A stretch of DNA of 64,000 bases from assembly GCA_963924555.1 (NCBI GenBank), contig OZ004583.1, positions 3,567,501 to 3,631,500 on the forward strand, in the 5' to 3' direction. The stretch's first letter is position 1. Every line of letters begins with the position of its first letter. Source of the stretch: Crambe crambe. Taxonomy: Eukaryota > Porifera > Demospongiae > Poecilosclerida > Crambeidae. The translations under genes and the position numbers were made by a program. Of the stretch, positions 13,701-24,500 are shown one piece after another. Below the pieces are notes generated by a model. The model saw only the letters and a list, made by a program, of their open reading frames with translations, was not told where the DNA came from and made no database searches.

Positions 13701-16700
13701 GTAAGAAAGACTAAAATTCAATTGTTAGCACGTGCGTTGCTATGTGCCACCACCCTTAAAGCAGGAATGGTAAAGATGAACACCGTCCTTTTGGGTTTGC
13801 AACCTGAAGCTATGGATCTAACCATCATGATAGCTGAGCTGTTCCACAATCAATATCATTGCTAAGCCCCACCAACTAAAGGAAATGTATGCTTTTGACA
13901 GCCCAAAACATCAAGGAAATTGGACCTATAAAGCAGTAGCTATGAGCCTACCTATATATAGCTAGCAATATCCCTTTAAACTTGTCTTCATGACTATTCT
14001 TTTTCTATGCAGGACCTCAAAGCTTAATGAAGTATGCTCAAGGTTGTTTGGAGTTCAGGAACTTTTTCGAATGCATTGATATGTGTGATAGTATCCTGAA
14101 GGATAAGAAGGATAAAACAGATATTGAGATACAGGCTAAAATGGTAAAGGGCAAGGCGAGTTTTTTTTCCTATAAGCGTAAACTTCAATATCTAACAATA
14201 AATCCCAATATCAGAGCAATAAAAGAAGGCAGAATTATCCTTGAGGAGTGCTTCAGTTGTATGAAAGAATCTATTACTCTCCTTGGTATTGCATTGGATC
14301 ACAATGCATTGGATGAAGAAGGCTCTAAATTGCTTGACTGGGCAATGATTGATTGTATTTCGAAGGTCAACCAGTTAAACAAATGTAACCGATGTTTTCT
14401 TTGTCGGCAAGAGAAAAAACTAATGAGAAGTCATGTGATTCCAGAGTTTATCGCAAAGAATTATCAAGACAATGCCTCTGACAGGATTTTTGTATTTGGT
14501 CTTGATAAGCACCTTCTCAAATCAGCTGGTGAGTGTCATTACTATATGCTGTGTGGAAGATGTGAAGAGCTTCTCTGTCAGAATGGTGAGAGTGACTTCA
14601 AAGCAAAGTTTCCAACTAGCGGTGAAATCAAGTATTCATCATGGCTCTTTAGTTTTTGTGTTGGACTGATATTTCGCAATTTGAGCATTACTATTCAATT
14701 TCCCTGGCATTTCAATGATGAGGATGTATACAAAATAATACTTCAGTGCCGAAAGTATCTGCTTCAACTTCCTGTCATGATTGGTGGCAAACTGTCTCCT
14801 TTGAGTGACCAGGAGAAGAAGCAGTTAGAAAAGTTTACTCAAAAATTAGAAGAAGATTTAGACATTTATCTCTTTATGAGTCCTCTTCACTTTCAGCTAA
14901 ACTTTGGTGTATTTCAAATTCCATATCCAAGCATTGCTTCTGTGATATCACGAAACAAGCAACTTGATAACAAGAATCTCAATTTCAATGGCCGAATACG
15001 TTTCTATTGTTTGTTCTGTGGTCCTATAACACTAGTGATTCAGTTTGACCAGTCCCTCTATTCCCTCAAGAATAAAGGTTTTCACTTAAAATCAAAACCT
15101 GCTGATTCAGACCTTAACTACTCCATATCTTCAGAAGAAAATCGAGTGAAATTGCTGCCTCCAGGCTTCTGGCCATTGATAGAACAGCTAACCGAAGGCA
15201 CCATGGAGGATTCCAATAAAGTGTCACGTTTTATATCAGAGCGTGCAAAGTTACCCGCTGTACAGCCAGTTCAAAGCACACCTCCTGTCATTATTCCTAC
15301 CAAAGATGTCAAGGCTATGTTTCCGGTGTCATACTTGCCCAGGGAATTTGAAATCAGCAAGCCACATGTGAGACTTCCTCATAATCAATGTGTGACACTG
15401 CCTGCAGATAATCATGTGATTATTCATTCGAGTAGACATGTGCCAATGCAAAGCGTAGTGATTACAACCCTGTTGTGCGTCAATGAGTGCAAGTTAAAGT
15501 CTGATTCTGACCAGTTCTATCTGTTATTTATGCTGCAAAATAACAGTAATCACACCTTCTATGTAGACGGTGCCAGAGCAGAAGTCAAAGAGAACAAGCT
15601 TGTCCTCACCGAATTTCTGCTACACAATAAACTTGTTGATGCAAACAGGTTTGACCTCTCTCAGCTACAAAACATGCTCTCAATATTACTGCCCAACAAG
15701 TACTTTGATAACATCAATTTTTTGATGCATCTCGTGAAGAGTCGTAGGTATGTATCAGACTGCACTATTAGTATGTAACCCCAGGGAGCTCCTGAATACC
15801 AAATATCCTTTAAGTCAGAATTTGATAGTAGCTAATGAAAGGAGTCCATGTTTCCATGTAGAATGGTTCTTGATTATCAGTTCATACTGAGAGAGTACGT
15901 ATTATAGTTGTGCATAGGATCATGAGCTAAACCAAATCACATGACCTTAAAGTCAGCTCATCCTTTCTATCTGGTCAGCCAATGCCAGCATTTTGTGTGA
16001 AACTTACTTATATGAACCTTACAGGACCATGCTCCAGTTGGTCCATGCTATAAGTGAATATGAGAATGGATAGACATTCATACAGTGAAAATGAGTGTAT
16101 AATAAGTAGTGGCTACAATTATCCTTTACTCACTTTAGTATAGAATCTACATGTATAATGTGCATGAGGTTCCATTTTATGTATGTGCTTGTGACCATTA
16201 ATCAACCTTGAAGAAATAAGGTATTATTTTTCTTCCTGCATTTCATGTTTGTGTGTGTAAATAACTGTCAATCAATTGTTAGGTTTGTTCAGTTGGGGGA
16301 AATATGTGAGTCCTATATGGCAGTTTTTTTTGTATGTCTGTGATAAGCGGATTCCAGTATTTTGAATATCTTCCTAACCCTTATAGTAACACCCAACAAT
16401 GATAAAATCATGATACAAAAAATGCTAGGGTGTACTTATTTTTAACAGTGACATGTAATTGTACACTGCTAAAAATAGGCTGTTACTGTCATTTGTATGG
16501 GCAAAATGGCAGCTCATTATAGGTAGCTATGCTGGAATAATAGTATTAATATTTATACATAGCTGCATCAAAGGTCCTTTGGGTCGTATTATGCCTTCAC
16601 TTGACCAAAAGTGCTGTCCTGAGGGATGTTGGTATTGCAGCGACTTGTGTCACCACTGCATGCAGCCAAGCAGCACACTCTACAGTGGTGTTCTTAAGGA

Positions 16701-18198
16701 AAAGCTACTGAAGTTCTGCAGTGAGGAGTGCAAAGCACTTTGGTTTCCTTCAGATAAGAAGTCCCTTCATGTTGCCTCCTACTTTGATGGGACTTGTCCG
16801 TCGGATGATAAAGTGGGTCCTTTAATGACCATCATCAGTCGGGGAAAAAATGAAGAAAAAGAAAATGAAGAAAAAAGTGTGGAGCAGATCTTTCTTTTCA
16901 TTGGGGTTCCTGAAAGCTTGCAGAATGTGGAGAGGCCTTACGTTGTTTGGCATATAAGGGAAGTGGAACACCAACGCTTTGCTCACTTCTATATCTCTGA
17001 TGATAGTTTGCCACTCAACTCTGTTTGGGTCAGGCAGATTTGTACTAGTGAAAGTGAAATAGTTTCTAATCTTATTGCCACTAAAAGAAAGAAGCTGCAA
17101 GGTCACTTATTGGAGTATTTCAGTGAAGCAGCTAAAGAATACGGTTTTGAAAACTTCAAAGCATTCCTGGAACAAATAAAAACTTCAAGTGGAGTTTCCA
17201 TACAATACGGTAAGATAGCTATACCAAAATTAATTTTTAACTTCATGTGAATGTTATGATAGCATGAGTAAAAGCAAAATATGTTTCTCATAAAGAGCCT
17301 CTCTGCTTGACTTTTAGGGCCAAGAGAAATAAAAGCCTTTGATGAATCAATGATGATAGCTACCCTTTCTAGACTGTATATCATAAATTAATTATGCATC
17401 AATTTACTTGATGTGGTTACTGTTACATAATTATTAGTGAAGACATTATATTAAAATATCTTCATTAATAATAGCTAATATTATTGTACGTATTTATTCA
17501 TAATCATGTAGAATTGATGACTCGGGTCTCAGAAGACATGGAGAGGCCAGCAATTCAGAGCAACTTACCACCAGGATTTACCTTTTGTGACCCAAGGATA
17601 GATTTTGCTCATTGTTCCTTCAAATACCCAATAAACTTTACTAACCTGCTTCACTGTGTTGACGAGGAAAAGCATATCCACACAGTCTACCTGTTGACTG
17701 TTGCTAACTTATTTGATTCCAGCTTGCCACTGGAGTTATACATAATTTCAATGAAACACCACCTAAAGGAAGGGTGGTACTTTGCCGATGGTGCTGTTCT
17801 CTCCTCTGATGGTGCTTATGCCACACGATTTCTTGTTGAAGAGCCAGTTCATGAGCGAGGCCCTGAAGCTATGGAGGAAATGAACAAAACAGTACAGAGG
17901 ATAGTGCCAAAGATGCTCGGGAAGAGTGGAATATCAAGCATTCAGCCTTTATTGTGGCTTACAAAATATACATGGTTTGTTAAAGTATAGCTACTTAAGC
18001 ACAAATCATACGGCCACTACACAACCATGCTTCTTCTTAGCTGTGCCAGTCTCACATTCTTTATGCTCTCATCTCAGTTAAGTCATGTGAACACAGGATA
18101 GGAAACTGCATGCTCCTGTGCACGTAATTCAGCTGTGTCCTCCTGCTCTTACTGTTTACAAAACTTTTTGTGGCACTTTCATGAGACTGCATGATGGC

Positions 18199-18234
<36 letters not shown>

Positions 18235-18937
18235 GGAATTCCAATACAAAAAGGTTTATTTAAGGTTCCAATTGGTTTGAAAATTATAGGCTTCCTAATG
18301 TAGCTTGTAAACTTTAATAGGCTCTAACATTATGGGTGGAGTTGTATCTCAGTCAGTCACTTATGATTAAACATTTTGTGCATATTGCAGGCTCAATCCA
18401 ATTGCAGTTAAGGCTGATTTGCGATGCTTGAGCTCCAGCAACTGTTGGTTCTGCCAACGGTTCTGTCACTGCTGTTCAGAATTTTTATTTGATCCTAAAA
18501 GAGGAGAAGAGTTTTGTTCTGAGAAATGTCATGCCATGTTCAAAAAGGACTCTTCAGCAATACCTGCAGATATATTCAGTCAAGCTGAGTTGGTGGAAAT
18601 CTTCAAGTCAAACATGATGTATAGCAAAGTTAAGTGTTTACCACTGCTTGCATTTGTGAAGAAAGTCCTTTCGACTGATATAGACAAGAACACTCTATTG
18701 AGAATCTACTTGGGCAGAGCTGACGATTCCTTTGACGTACTCCCGCCCGGCACACTTTTTGCCATTTGCCAGATCAGGACTGTCTCAACTCAAGCAGTGA
18801 TTGACTGTGTGCTATCAAGAGATTACATACCATTGAAGCCAGTTTGGTACTCTGATTACTGTGAGCAGATGATTGAGAAACATCGAGCTCTGCTTCATCC
18901 TGAAATTGTACAACTGATCACACAAACACACCTGTGA
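4751..18937 (+). CDS. death-fold / ARM-like / HNH-like / zinc-finger multidomain protein, left paralogue
   Basis: Exons: 4751-4847, 5163-5282, 5364-5519, 5578-5634, 5886-6064, 7193-7316, 7907-8017, 8646-8942, 9229-9392, 9456-9969, 10646-10921, 10983-11143, 11471-12143, 14013-15747, 16563-17209, 17512-17974, 18391-18937. Phases agree at every junction, giving 2106 codons. Residues ~34-130 and ~145-246 look like death-fold domains (WxxIGxL pattern, then a second helical half with PTxxV). An acidic linker (~246-285) follows, then an Armadillo-like helical region (~286-976; clearest unit ATAARLLWCLAHDADV). Then come helices and a treble-clef/HNH-like module (C1101, C1104, C1107, SHVIPEF with H1117, later CGRCEELLCQNGE). 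Two cassettes of Cys-rich FCS-type finger (CWYC..CHHC..FCSEEC; CWFC..CHCC..FCSEKC) plus ~150 residues end the protein. No signal peptide or membrane segment is seen. Splitting near exon 13/14 cannot be excluded without transcripts. A role in immune or cell-death signalling is inference. Confidence 0.72.
7193..7316 (+). other. exon 6 of left gene, weak AAG acceptor
   Basis: This exon encodes the second half of death-fold domain 2. Its acceptor reads TTATTAAAG in the left copy but TTATTACAG at 23632-23640 in the right copy. AAG acceptors work poorly, so exon 6 may be skipped in the left paralogue. Skipping removes 124 nt and shifts the frame. Confidence 0.6.
7350..7510. mobile_element. old MITE remnant in intron 6, left copy
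   Basis: Related to the intact element at 13108-13755. It shares GTGGTGGCACATC, CATGGTTGCTAAGG and CTCCAAAA on the left and ACTATGTGCCATCACCA on the right, but has lost the middle. The same remnant lies at the same place in the right copy (about 23800-23950), so it predates the 16.8 kb duplication. Confidence 0.7.
12144..14012 (+). other. intron 13 of left gene, transposon-rich
   Basis: Joins exon 13 to the large exon 14. Relative to the right copy it holds about 0.55 kb of private sequence near 12335-12880, flanked by related GCCGAGGCA strings, and the TTAA-target element at 13108-13755. No coding sequence is supported. Confidence 0.6.
13104..13759. mobile_element. TTAA-target MITE in intron 13, left copy only
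   Basis: Inverted-repeat element of 648 bp (13108-13755) flanked by TTAA at 13104-13107 and 13756-13759. The ends are GGGTGGTGGCACAT and its near complement ATGTGCCACCACCC; further in are longer imperfect inverted arms (for example 13371-13391 against 13469-13489). The right paralogue has the empty site (CTTGCTGCTTAAGCAGG, about 30801-30817). A TTAA target fits the piggyBac or Kolobok superfamily. No transposase is encoded, so it is non-autonomous. Confidence 0.85.
18201..18230. repeat. (AT)n microsatellite
   Basis: About 15 AT units in intron 16 of the left gene; the right copy has only a few units near 35053. Confidence 0.95.
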
Positions 18938-19551
18938 CACGTAGTCATTTTTACTTTGCTTTTGGAGATATGTTTGCAATTAGTTGGCTAGATAGTTAAT
19001 AATTATTTTTCAACTGTTGTACCTAGTATTATAGCTACGTATGTACACACTTGAGTAAAATCTAGTAAATCTGTTTGAGCTATAGCTAAATATTTTGAGT
19101 GAAATAATTTTCATAATGTGTAGCTAAACTGTATAGTTCAATTGTCATAATTATGAATTTGAATGTGCATTTGGGAGTTTCCTGCGCTATTCCCGTGTTA
19201 TTCCCTGCATACAATCACTAGCTACATAGCTAACTCATACAGTTCCACCCACCTTACCAAAAAATCTTATGCAGAGTTGGCTGAGTAGGTTTCTAGAAGG
19301 AGAATGCACCAGACCATGTTCTCCGCTAACTTCAGTTGCCATGCAGTCTAATCATTGATCTCAGATTTTAAAGGCACTGTTACTCAAGGTGGTAGCTAAG
19401 TTGAAGCTCCTAGTTTATTCAAGAATCTTTCCTGTCCTGCATGTTCTTGGAGATCTCTTCTATCATCCACAGCCTCATTTCAGAGCATAATTTGCTTATC
19501 ATGCACTGCAGAGAAAGCAATACAATCTGAGAGCGAAGAATGTAGATAGCT

Positions 19552-19660
19552 TCAAAATGATGTTGTTACTTGCTGCTTCTGACTCGTGAGGAAGTCCTTG
19601 ACCTAGCTATCTCTCCACAGCAAAATGCTCCTAGCACCACAAAATCCTCTTCTTGACTTC
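19552..19660 (+). pseudogene. relic of the exon 13 (ARM-like) coding sequence, left copy
   Basis: Aligns to 11550-11655 of exon 13. Shared words include AATGATGTTGTTA / AGTGATGTCGTTA, TCCTTGACCTAGCT / TCCTTGACTTAGCT, AAAATGCTCCT and AATCCTCTTCTTGACT. Indels and substitutions break the frame. The same relic is at about 36345-36430 in the right unit, so it predates the 16.8 kb duplication and may record an earlier round of gene duplication. Confidence 0.8.
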
Positions 19661-20115
19661 AGATCCATGAATTAATCACATATCTCACTGTCTTAGTCTG
19701 AACAATGTAATTTATATACTCATTGATGTTACCTAATTGAAACAATAAGATGCTGTTGATTATAGCTAGCTCTTATGATTGGGGAGTATATGGGGATGAG
19801 GTAGTGCACACGTATGTTCAGTTCACCTGAGCTGATGGCACTGCAGGTAGAATATTACAAGCACCATGACATCATCATGTAAGGAGTCGTCTTTGTACAA
19901 GACTGCTACCGAAAAACAGGCCAAGTAAGGGTATATCAACTCCTTGTCTAATCCATGGTAAGGATCATCAAATAACAAGTCTGAGAATCTGCACCCACAT
20001 CACATGACTTAGTGTGGGTTATAGTATAATTCATAGTGTAACTTTGGAGTGGGAATTGGTTAAGATCAAGTAGGGTGGGGAATTGTGATCTGGTCAATCT
20101 TCAAGTGACTTTGTC

Positions 20116-20116
<1 letters not shown>

Positions 20117-20147
<31 letters not shown>
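20117..20147. repeat. poly-C tract
   Basis: Run of 31 C. The corresponding place in the right copy (about 36882-36927) is a mixed CT/C-rich tract. Length may be unreliable in the assembly. Confidence 0.9.
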
Positions 20148-20341
20148 ACATATGTATATTTTAAATGCAAAAAAATATCCATGTGTCCATCATTTTCAAA
20201 GATAAAAGAAAAAGAAGCTAAAGATGAAAAATTCTCAAAAAGACTGTTCTCTCAACAAGCTATACAGTAAAAGTACGTATGTATGATTTAGCACAACTAA
20301 TAGCTAGTGATTTACACAAAACCAATTAACTAGTTAGAATT

Positions 20342-21127
20342 CTAAATAAAGACACACAATGCATGAGAGATAAGCATTAGTGAGATTTCAGATAGCATGA
20401 TAGTTCCACTATTTGGTGATCCTTCTCTGCAGCTGGAAAGGCCAGTACCATACACACTCTGTGTCACATCAGAATCCAGCGAAACTGGTATCATCACATT
20501 GCTATCTGTGTTGTTACCACATCGGATGCCGATTGTTGCTGTGAAGCAACCATTGCCAGGAATGTCAGGTTGTTCCATCATCATATAAGTTTCATTTGGA
20601 CCGGCAATGTTCACCATGACTCCTGTCATTGAAACGGAGTGGATTCACGTAATTCAGTATCAAAGTGATAGTATCAGAATTGGCTCCCTTCATAGTATTC
20701 ACTTGAACCTGACTGTATTCCAATCTAATGAGCAAGTCGTCATGAAATACAAAGTTTCCTGGTTGATTATATACACCAACGGTGAACCTAAAGATATTAG
20801 AACTGTTCAGATAGGGCAAGTAGTCAAACTCTGCCACATTTAGTTGCCGAATGCCTATAAAATTGTGAATTATTCCAAGAGACTCTCCCATATAGTTCCT
20901 GAGTTCCATTCTAATGACAGTATCTTCGACCGACACGTTCCCTTCAGTAACTGTAATTATGAAGTCTTCGCCAACCTGTGGACTGGGAGGAGTGCTATTT
21001 AAGCGCATTCCTCCTTCACGCTCACATCCGGTGTAGGGTGGTGGGAGTACTGGACTGTCAGAAGCTTGTTTTGATACTGATGGAATTTTGTAGTCATTGG
21101 TAATAAAATCTGGATTGTTGAAATTGC
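20342..21127 (-). pseudogene. truncated transglutaminase 3' end, left copy
   Basis: Corresponds to about residues 430-683 of the intact transglutaminase at 36954-39005, covering the C-terminal beta-sandwich domains without the catalytic core. A 2-nt deletion near 20638 (GGAGTGG where the intact gene has GGAGAGTGG on the + strand) shifts the frame. Upstream homology stops abruptly at about 21127, inside the reading frame. The remnant is the left end of the duplicated unit's transglutaminase and cannot make an enzyme. Confidence 0.93.
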
Positions 21128-21570
21128 TTTCCTACAGGCAAGAGAAACACACTTGCTACCATCTCTTCCTCTCAACATGTTCATTTAGAACCACTAGTGA
21201 CTTGTTGTTGTTTTTTGTTTGTTTTTTTTTTTTGTTTTTTTCAGGATACTCCACCATTTTAGGCCACATAAACTAAATTTGTCACAAGATTTTCAGATTT
21301 TCAGATTTCTGAGGGAGGGAGGGAGGGAGGTCAATATTCAATATTCAATACCAGCTTTACTGCACTATAGATAACCAATGTTAAGGGCAAAATGCTGAGG
21401 TCTCTTTACGGTTATAATAATTTATTTTTTGTCTGAAATGCCTCATCTTTTGCTGACAAATTGGATGAGCCCTTGCGCATGCGCCGAGGATTGATGATGA
21501 TGCCCTAAGGGGGAGGGGCAGTAGGCAGGAGAGGCGATCGGTATCAATCGCTAGACTTCTCGTGATATCT

Positions 21571-24500
21571 ATGGCTAACATGGACGAGGTGGATTGGAGA
21601 GGTCACAGACCAAATAATGCCAAAAGAGCATTTGAAAGCTATCCAAATATTCCTACGGAAAGATTTGGTAAGTGTATTTTACTAGCTAGCTAGCTAGCTA
21701 GCTATTGCATAGCCGGCCATACCCTATGCGAGTAAAAATGATTATTGCTGCATTAATTTTCTCAGTGGTATTATGACGGAGCTAGCTATGTATTAAATTT
21801 TATTCCCCTAAGAAAATTTAGATTTAACTGGCAACTACTTTTACTTGAAAACCATTCTTCAAATCATTTTTTGTAGACTTTTAATAGCTACATCAACCCT
21901 ATCAGTTAGCAACTAGGCCAAGCATTTTCTTCTTTATTCAGTGGAGAAAGACCTTCCAATGCTAGTAAAAGCAATTTCAGGAGTGTGTGAGAAATGGATA
22001 CAGATTGGATCCTTGTTAAATGGGTCCTCATCATCAGAAGCTCTGAAGAAAAAATACAGAAGTAAGGATTGATCTGTTCAACCCCAGAAAAAAAAATACA
22101 GCATAGGATTCTTAGCTAAAATTGTGTCACCAATTTTACAGGTAACTCGGTGAGAGGGCTGATTGATGTAATTATCTCATGGATTAATAGTGAAATGAGG
22201 TTTGATCCTTGTTGGTGGTCTGTGGTTTACATCATAGCCGACAGTCTTGGAGGAAATGATAGTTTAGCTGCCATGACGATTGCTAAAGGATGGAAAGGTA
22301 TAAGCTGGCATTTTATTGATTAAATTGTCATGCTTCTCAAAATTAAATGAAATAGCAGAATTTGAAGAAAAGGGTCTCTCAGACATTGCATTGAAAGGAG
22401 ATGAAACGCCATTATGTATGTGATACTGTCATTAGTTGTTAAGATCAAAGCACTTCTATTTGGTTGTAATTCTAGTACAGGCAGGAAGTTGGTCATGTTT
22501 TATGATAACAATGCCCAAATAAATGGATTATACCACAACCACTCAGGATGTATGATTTACATTGCTCTTGCCCTTGGCTCTAGCAATGTAAACCATACAG
22601 CTTTCGTGATTGTGGAATAACCTATACTTATGATACATTATCAATCAGGTGAAATTAGTGACATTGGTAAGAGGAGGGGAATCATTGATGATCTTCTACT
22701 TTTTCTTATCGATGTGCAAGACAAGTGGTTTGAAATAGGAGTGCTCCTTGGAGTGCCTGTCAGCAAATTGGAGGTTATTGATAAGGGCCAGTTCAGCTCT
22801 GAAGATAAACTTCGAAAATTAATTGAGGTAATGTATATTTGTTGTAGGCTCCTTGAAATAGTGACAAGTGATAATTATACAGAATTCAATAATATAATCA
22901 AAGACAAGTTCCCGTTCCATCCTTCATTAGGAGAAGCAACCCCCTTACAGGCATGATGACCTCCAATATGGGTGGGCCGTCACAATAATAAAAAAATTAC
23001 AAATGCTGACTGTGCATTGCCTAGGTAAAGTCAATGCTTGGAGAAATGCTGAACTTCCTAAAGCTATATTATGACTAAAATTATACTCAAATACCCACAG
23101 CTACCTGGAAAGGAAAAGGGATTGGGATACTGCACAATGGAACTTATTTCATGGAATCTATGGGTATAGCTATCGGGTAACTATGCTTCATTAGCAATCA
23201 ATCATTGTGCTCTGCATGGGAGGGGCATTAATAATTGTGCCATGATGTTATAATAGATCTCAATTAAGTTTGATTGCCTGAGTTGCATGGATTATTGCAG
23301 CAAAATGAAATCATCTGAACAACGTGTGGGTAGCTCTTTCCCAAATAACCTACCATCACAATATTGATAACACAGCTTAGTGAATTGGGGTTTAAAGTGA
23401 CCTATATTTTATAGAGTAGCTACCAGTGTTAACCCCTGGCTTCCTATCCCTTTGTTGTGTTTAAAGTCAAGGTTCTACCATACAGCTTACTTTATGATTA
23501 CCTTGTATTTTATACATGATAAACTTTTTGTAGAAAAAAAATTGCCCTGGGTAGAATCAGTACTGCCTTACTCATCATCATTAATTTTTAATTCCTGTAG
23601 CTTCATGAATCATTTCATTTGATAAATTTTCTTATTACAGATTTGGCTGTTACTAGCTTTTGAATCTAATTTAAACTTACCAACACCCACTGTCCAAGTT
23701 CTGATAGATGCTGTCTCTCATCAAATGGGAGGTGATAATGAGAAATTGGCCCAAAAGATTGCTCGTAAGTGTTACACACTCTGTAGTATAATTAACATTA
23801 GGCCACCACATCCCACCCATGCATGGTTGCTAAGGAAGCCAATCTCCAAAATGATAAGGGCTTGAACTCACAGAACTGCTACTACACGTACCAAACATGG
23901 GAAAAGAAGTATTTCTCTATTTATTGTGGTTACTATGTGCCATCACCATTAAAGTAGTTCATCACCCCCACCCACATCAATCATTTTTCTATCCACATTG
24001 AGGTAATGTACTATGTGCTCATGTGTAAGCACATATACTCGTGAGTCGTGAAATGATTGAAAACTGAAGAGCTTGAAAGCATACCTTGAACTTATAGGAA
24101 TTTTGAACCTTTGAAATTTGTACATGGTCTTTAATTTACTATACCCTATGTACCTCCATGATAGCATTATAATCACATAAACCTAGTTATTTGGCTCTAG
24201 AGCTGGATTTGATAGAGCTGTAGAGAATTTTCATTGTTGCAGATGTCAAGTAGTAGAAAAGTTTCAAAGAATTATGCCATAATTCTAATGTACATACATG
24301 CTCAATTACTTAATCCCTAGCTTGCACAAGACTAGCTAGGGGTTACAAAGAACAACAAAATTGCCAACGTTTCTTTACTAAAATACCTTGCAGAGTACCG
24401 ATGCTATACTGGTCAAACATCTCAAGGTCCTACTTGCATAGAGGGTGCCTCTGATACACCATTACAGGATGAAGTGAAGCCAGATCCAGTGCCAACAATA

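Larger units (their letters stand above)
18938..20341. other. 3' flank of left gene, no intact gene
   Basis: Downstream region between the death-fold gene and the convergent transglutaminase remnant. It contains an eroded piece of exon 13 (about 19552-19660) and a 31-base poly-C run (20117-20147). It is conserved at 35758-36953. No canonical AATAAA was found close to the stop codon. Confidence 0.6.
4302..21127 (+). repeat. tandem segmental duplication, left copy (~16.8 kb)
   Basis: Direct repeat partner of 21148-37741. It starts with CACTTGCTACCATCTCTTCC (4302), the same string that opens the right copy at 21148, and ends inside the transglutaminase sequence at about 21127, where homology to the intact gene stops. 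It contains one complete 17-exon death-fold gene and the 3' third of the transglutaminase. Exons are highly similar between copies; introns differ by many indels and by private transposons. Confidence 0.92.

Noticed and set aside
14472..14669. ORFs overlapping exon 14 in other frames (also 31545-31736)
   Set aside because: They overlap the conserved 17-exon gene and have no independent support.
16459..16562. Extending exon 15 upstream to the ATG at 16459
   Set aside because: The right copy does not conserve this reading frame upstream of the acceptor, while the AG before CTGCAT gives matching phase in both copies.
17103..17384. - strand ORFs opposite exon 15 and its intron
   Set aside because: They are antisense shadows of the coding exon.
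20342..21008. Left transglutaminase fragment as a short functional gene
   Set aside because: It lacks the catalytic core and start region and carries a 2-nt frameshift relative to the intact gene.
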